Origin: Anaerolineales bacterium
GTDB lineage: Bacteria > Chloroflexota > Anaerolineae > Anaerolineales > Villigracilaceae
DNA: 7,511 bases
Assembly: GCA_024763295.1 (NCBI GenBank)
Contig: JANTFU010000106.1
Coordinates: forward strand, 1-7,511
Direction: 5' to 3'
The first letter of the stretch is position 1. Each line of letters begins with the position of its first letter. A program made the translations under genes and the position numbers. This document shows, in pieces, positions 4,570 to 7,511 of the stretch. The notes beneath the pieces are model-generated. The model did not search any database. It was given only the letters and a program-made list of their open reading frames with translations, and was not told where the DNA came from.

Positions 4570-7511
4570 TTAGACTTTCTCTACACCGATCTTCGCAGTT
4601 TCGTGATCGAATTTCTGCTCAACCATCTCAACCCCGGCGGGCGGGGCGGCGAAGGTGATTGCCTCGGCAAGCGTCTCTCCGCTGATATAGTCGCGGTGCG
4701 CGTCCACGGCGGCGTGGAGTTCGTCCGACGCAACCACATAAACCCTGATGCGATCAGAAACATCAAAATCGGCGGCTTTGCGCATGTCTTGTACGCGGCG
4801 GACGACTTCACGCGCCTGCCCTTCAGCGATCAGTTCGGGCGTCAGGTCGGTCACGAGGGCTGCCAGATACGCGCCATCGGATGCGACTGCGTAGCCCGCC
4901 TTGGCTTCGGCTTGGACTTCGACTTCGTCCGCCAAAATATCCAAGGTCTCGCCATCAACCGTGACCTGAAGTTTGCCCTCGCTTAAGAAGGCTTTGGCTG
5001 CCCTTTCGGGGTCTACCGCCAAAATTGCCTTACGCACAGCAGGGAATTTGCTCTGATATTTTTGCCCCAACTGTTTGGGATAGGGCTTCACGCTATAAGC
5101 GACCGCTTCGCTGCTGGCATCGAGGAGACGGACGGCTTTAACGTTCATCTCGCTCTTGATGAGTTCGGCGTAGGTCTCAACCGCGTGGCGTTCATCGGCG
5201 TTGCCGACAAAGAAAGCAACTTCGGCGAGCGGCTGGCGGACTTTCATTTCCGATTTTTGGCGGGCAGAGTGCGTGAGGGAGACGAGCTTCATCACCGTTG
5301 CCATTTCGGCGTTGAGGGTTTCGTCGATCAGACTCTCGTCGAGTTCCGCCCACGCGGAAAGATGCACGGATTCGGGCGCATCAGCGTCCATAGCGCGCAC
5401 CAAGTTTTGGTAAAGTTCGTCCGCGATGAAGGGCATGGTCGGTGCGAGGAGTTTGGATAAGGTCACTAAAGCGGTATACAGCGTGTAGTACGCCGCTTCC
5501 TTATCGGCATCCGCTTCAGAGCGCCAAAAACGGCGGCGGGACAAACGCAAGTACCAGTTCGAGAGCGCATCGACAAAATCCGCAATCGGACGCGTTGCGT
5601 TGGTGACATCGTAATTTTCAAAGGCTCCGGTCACCTCCCGCACGAGGCTATTCAGCGAGGAAAGCAGCCAGCGGTCAAGCAGGTTGTCAAATTTTTCAGG
5701 TTTCTGCAAGCTGGGCTGGTCAAGGTTGGCATAAGTCACGAAGAAAGAGTAGACATTCCAAAGCGTGAGAGTAAAGTTACGCACCACCTCGTGAACCAAC
5801 TCGGCAGAAAAACGACGCGGCTGTCCGGGTGGGGTGGCGGTGTAGAGATACCAGCGGAAAGCATCTGCGCCGTGATTGTCAAGGACATCCCAGGGGTCAA
5901 CGATATTGCCGAGAGTTTTGGACATCTTCTTGCCTTCGCCATCGAGAATATGTCCAAGCGAGATGACGTTTTTGAAGCTGACCTGATCGTTAAGCAGCGT
6001 GCTGATGGCGTGCAGCGAGTAGAACCAGCCGCGCGTTTGGTCAACCGCTTCGCAGATGTAGTCGGCTGGATACTGCTTCTTGAATTCTTCCTGATTTTCA
6101 AAGGGATAGTGCCACTGTGCATAGGGCATTGAACCGGAATCAAACCAAACATCAATCAGTTCGGGGACGCGGCTCATCTTGCCGCCGCATTCCTGACAGG
6201 CAAAGTGAACATCATCAACGTAAGGACGGTGCAAATCAAGATCGGAGCAATCCGTGCCGGAGAGTTCGGTCAACTCGGCACGCGAGCCAATGGCATGCTG
6301 GTGGCGGCAGTCTTCACACTCCCAAACCGGCAGCGGCGTGCCCCAATAGCGTTCACGTCCAAGCGCCCAGTCGATATTATTTTCGAGCCAGTTGCCAAAA
6401 CGCCCGTGCTTGGTGTGTTCAGGCACCCAGTTGATTTCGTTATTCAGCGCGACCAAACGATCTTTGCGTGATTTCGTGCGGATATACCACGTTTCGCGGG
6501 CGTAGTAGAGCAGCGGAGTTTTGCAGCGCCAGCAATGCGGATAAGAATGCTCGTAATCTTTGACATTAAAGAGCAAGCCGCGATTGCGCAGATCGTCGAT
6601 AATGAGCGGGTCGGCTTCTTTGACGAAAACACCGCTCCACGGGCGCACTTCGGGGAAGAAAGTACCATCAGGCGCAACGGTCTGGATGACGGGAAGGTCA
6701 AAATCGAGCGAGACTTCCATGTCATCTGCACCGAAGGCGGGCGCAATATGTACCAGCCCGGTACCGTCTTCAGTGGTCACGAAATCGCCCGTGATGACAT
6801 AATGGGCAGGCTTTTCAGGCGGCATAAAGGTAAAGAGAGGGTTGTACTTCGTCCCTTTCAGCTTTTTGCCTTTGAAAGTATCCAGCACCTTGACTTCGAC
6901 ATCGCCGAAGACTTTCTCAACGAGGGCTTGGGCTAAGATCAATCGCTCGCTGCCACCGTCAGCCAATGGGGCTTCGACGCGAACATAATCCACATCTGCA
7001 CCAACGGCAACGGCGACGTTAGCGGGAAGCGTCCACGGGGTGGTCGTCCAAACGAGCAGCGAGGTCCCGTCATCGTCAGCGAGCGGCATGCGCACAAAAA
7101 TCGAAGGCTCATTCACATCTTTGTAGCCCTGATTCACTTCATGGTCAGAGAGCGGCGTGCCACAACGCGGGCAATAGGGCACAACCTTGTAGCCCTGATA
7201 AAGCAGGTCTTTTTCCCAGAAGTTTTTCAAAATCCACCAAACGGATTCGATGTAATCGTCCGTGAAAGTGACGTAGGCGGTTTCGAGGTCCACCCAAAAA
7301 GCGATGCGATCAGTCAGACGTTCCCAATCTTGAATATAGGTAAAGACCGAGTTGCGGCAAAGTTCGTTAAATTTATCAATGCCGTAATCTTCGATTTGCT
7401 GTTTGTTGGTAAAACCGAGCTTTTTCTCGACTTCCACTTCGACCGGCAGACCGTGCGTATCCCAGCCGCCACGCCGCGAGACGTGATAACCGTTCATAAT
7501 TTTGTAGCGCG
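4570..7511 (-). CDS. ileS: Isoleucyl-tRNA synthetase, IleS2-type (5' end outside window)
   Basis: A class Ia aminoacyl-tRNA synthetase that charges tRNA-Ile in the cytoplasm and edits mischarged valine. The frame stays open through the right edge ('RYKIMNGYHVSRRGGWDTHG', a canonical IleRS block), so the ATG at 7497 is internal and the N-terminal part with the HIGH-like motif is missing. Numbering from that Met: 'GWDTHGLPVEVEVEKKLG' 11-28; CxxC at 109/112; CP1 editing domain about 145-310 with 'TTTPWTLPAN' (151-160) and 'GTGLVHIAPAFGADD' (245-259); further CxxC pairs at 322/325, 393/396 and 434/437, probable zinc sites; 'DVWFDSGSMPYAQW' 449-462; 'DQTRGWFYSL' 486-495; and the KMSKS loop as 'KMSKTLGN' at 524-531. 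An anticodon-binding helical domain follows, then a C-terminal DUF5915-like region ('LTPELIAEGQAREVVRRVQD', about 888 on) rather than the zinc finger of E. coli-type IleRS. This marks the eukaryote-like IleS2 class, often mupirocin tolerant. Its own terminator follows the stop. Confidence 0.96.
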   Translation of the reverse strand, partial: RYKIMNGYHVSRRGGWDTHGLPVEVEVEKKLGFTNKQQIEDYGIDKFNELCRNSVFTYIQDWERLTDRIAFWVDLETAYVTFTDDYIESVWWILKNFWEKDLLYQGYKVVPYCPRCGTPLSDHEVNQGYKDVNEPSIFVRMPLADDDGTSLLVWTTTPWTLPANVAVAVGADVDYVRVEAPLADGGSERLILAQALVEKVFGDVEVKVLDTFKGKKLKGTKYNPLFTFMPPEKPAHYVITGDFVTTEDGTGLVHIAPAFGADDMEVSLDFDLPVIQTVAPDGTFFPEVRPWSGVFVKEADPLIIDDLRNRGLLFNVKDYEHSYPHCWRCKTPLLYYARETWYIRTKSRKDRLVALNNEINWVPEHTKHGRFGNWLENNIDWALGRERYWGTPLPVWECEDCRHQHAIGSRAELTELSGTDCSDLDLHRPYVDDVHFACQECGGKMSRVPELIDVWFDSGSMPYAQWHYPFENQEEFKKQYPADYICEAVDQTRGWFYSLHAISTLLNDQVSFKNVISLGHILDGEGKKMSKTLGNIVDPWDVLDNHGADAFRWYLYTATPPGQPRRFSAELVHEVVRNFTLTLWNVYSFFVTYANLDQPSLQKPEKFDNLLDRWLLSSLNSLVREVTGAFENYDVTNATRPIADFVDALSNWYLRLSRRRFWRSEADADKEAAYYTLYTALVTLSKLLAPTMPFIADELYQNLVRAMDADAPESVHLSAWAELDESLIDETLNAEMATVMKLVSLTHSARQKSEMKVRQPLAEVAFFVGNADERHAVETYAELIKSEMNVKAVRLLDASSEAVAYSVKPYPKQLGQKYQSKFPAVRKAILAVDPERAAKAFLSEGKLQVTVDGETLDILADEVEVQAEAKAGYAVASDGAYLAALVTDLTPELIAEGQAREVVRRVQDMRKAADFDVSDRIRVYVVASDELHAAVDAHRDYISGETLAEAITFAAPPAGVEMVEQKFDHETAKIGVEKV

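Noticed and set aside
4534..6936. Several plus-strand open frames (for example 4534-4986, 5062-5460, 6535-6936) opposite ileS
   Set aside because: All are antisense to an uninterrupted tRNA synthetase with canonical motifs along its whole length.
7495..7497. ATG at 7497 as the true ileS start
   Set aside because: The frame continues upstream with 'RYKI', conserved in the family, and the HIGH-motif region would be absent; the gene is cut by the window edge.

Overview
This 7.5 kb stretch looks like ordinary bacterial chromosome with one compositionally foreign-looking gene. The gene styles (YwiC-like membrane protein, DUF2007 protein, SLBB plus helix-hairpin-helix ComEA, IleS2-type isoleucyl-tRNA synthetase) and the moderate GC content fit an Anaerolineae-type member of the Chloroflexota. 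That assignment is an inference from gene style only; no marker RNA is present.

Plus strand, left part: the 3' part of a YwiC-like multi-spanning membrane protein runs in from the left edge. It overlaps by one base (TGATG) a small DUF2007 'putative signal transducing' protein. After a 72-base gap with a hairpin comes a full-length acyl-CoA dehydrogenase (381 aa) with its FAD-contact and catalytic-base motifs intact. A 251-base non-coding gap follows. It ends in a perfect A-tract/T-tract hairpin that can terminate transcription from both sides of this convergent junction.

Minus strand, rest of the window (read right to left): a large isoleucyl-tRNA synthetase enters from the right edge without its N-terminal HIGH motif and ends in a strong 11-bp hairpin with a U-rich tail. 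A 134-aa gene of about 36% GC begins directly at the end of that U tract. It reads like a degenerate response-regulator receiver domain. It is followed with a 1-base overlap by a CPBP-family intramembrane protease-like protein, then with zero spacing by a ComEA-like DNA receptor. After 53 bases carrying four tandem heptamers comes a class I SAM-dependent methyltransferase, which shares the bidirectional terminator.

How they fit: the tRNA synthetase and the acyl-CoA dehydrogenase are housekeeping or catabolic genes. The pseudo-receiver / CPBP / ComEA trio is packed tightly enough to be translationally coupled, and it is the part most worth a second look. The sequence alone does not support an obvious new defence or mobile system.
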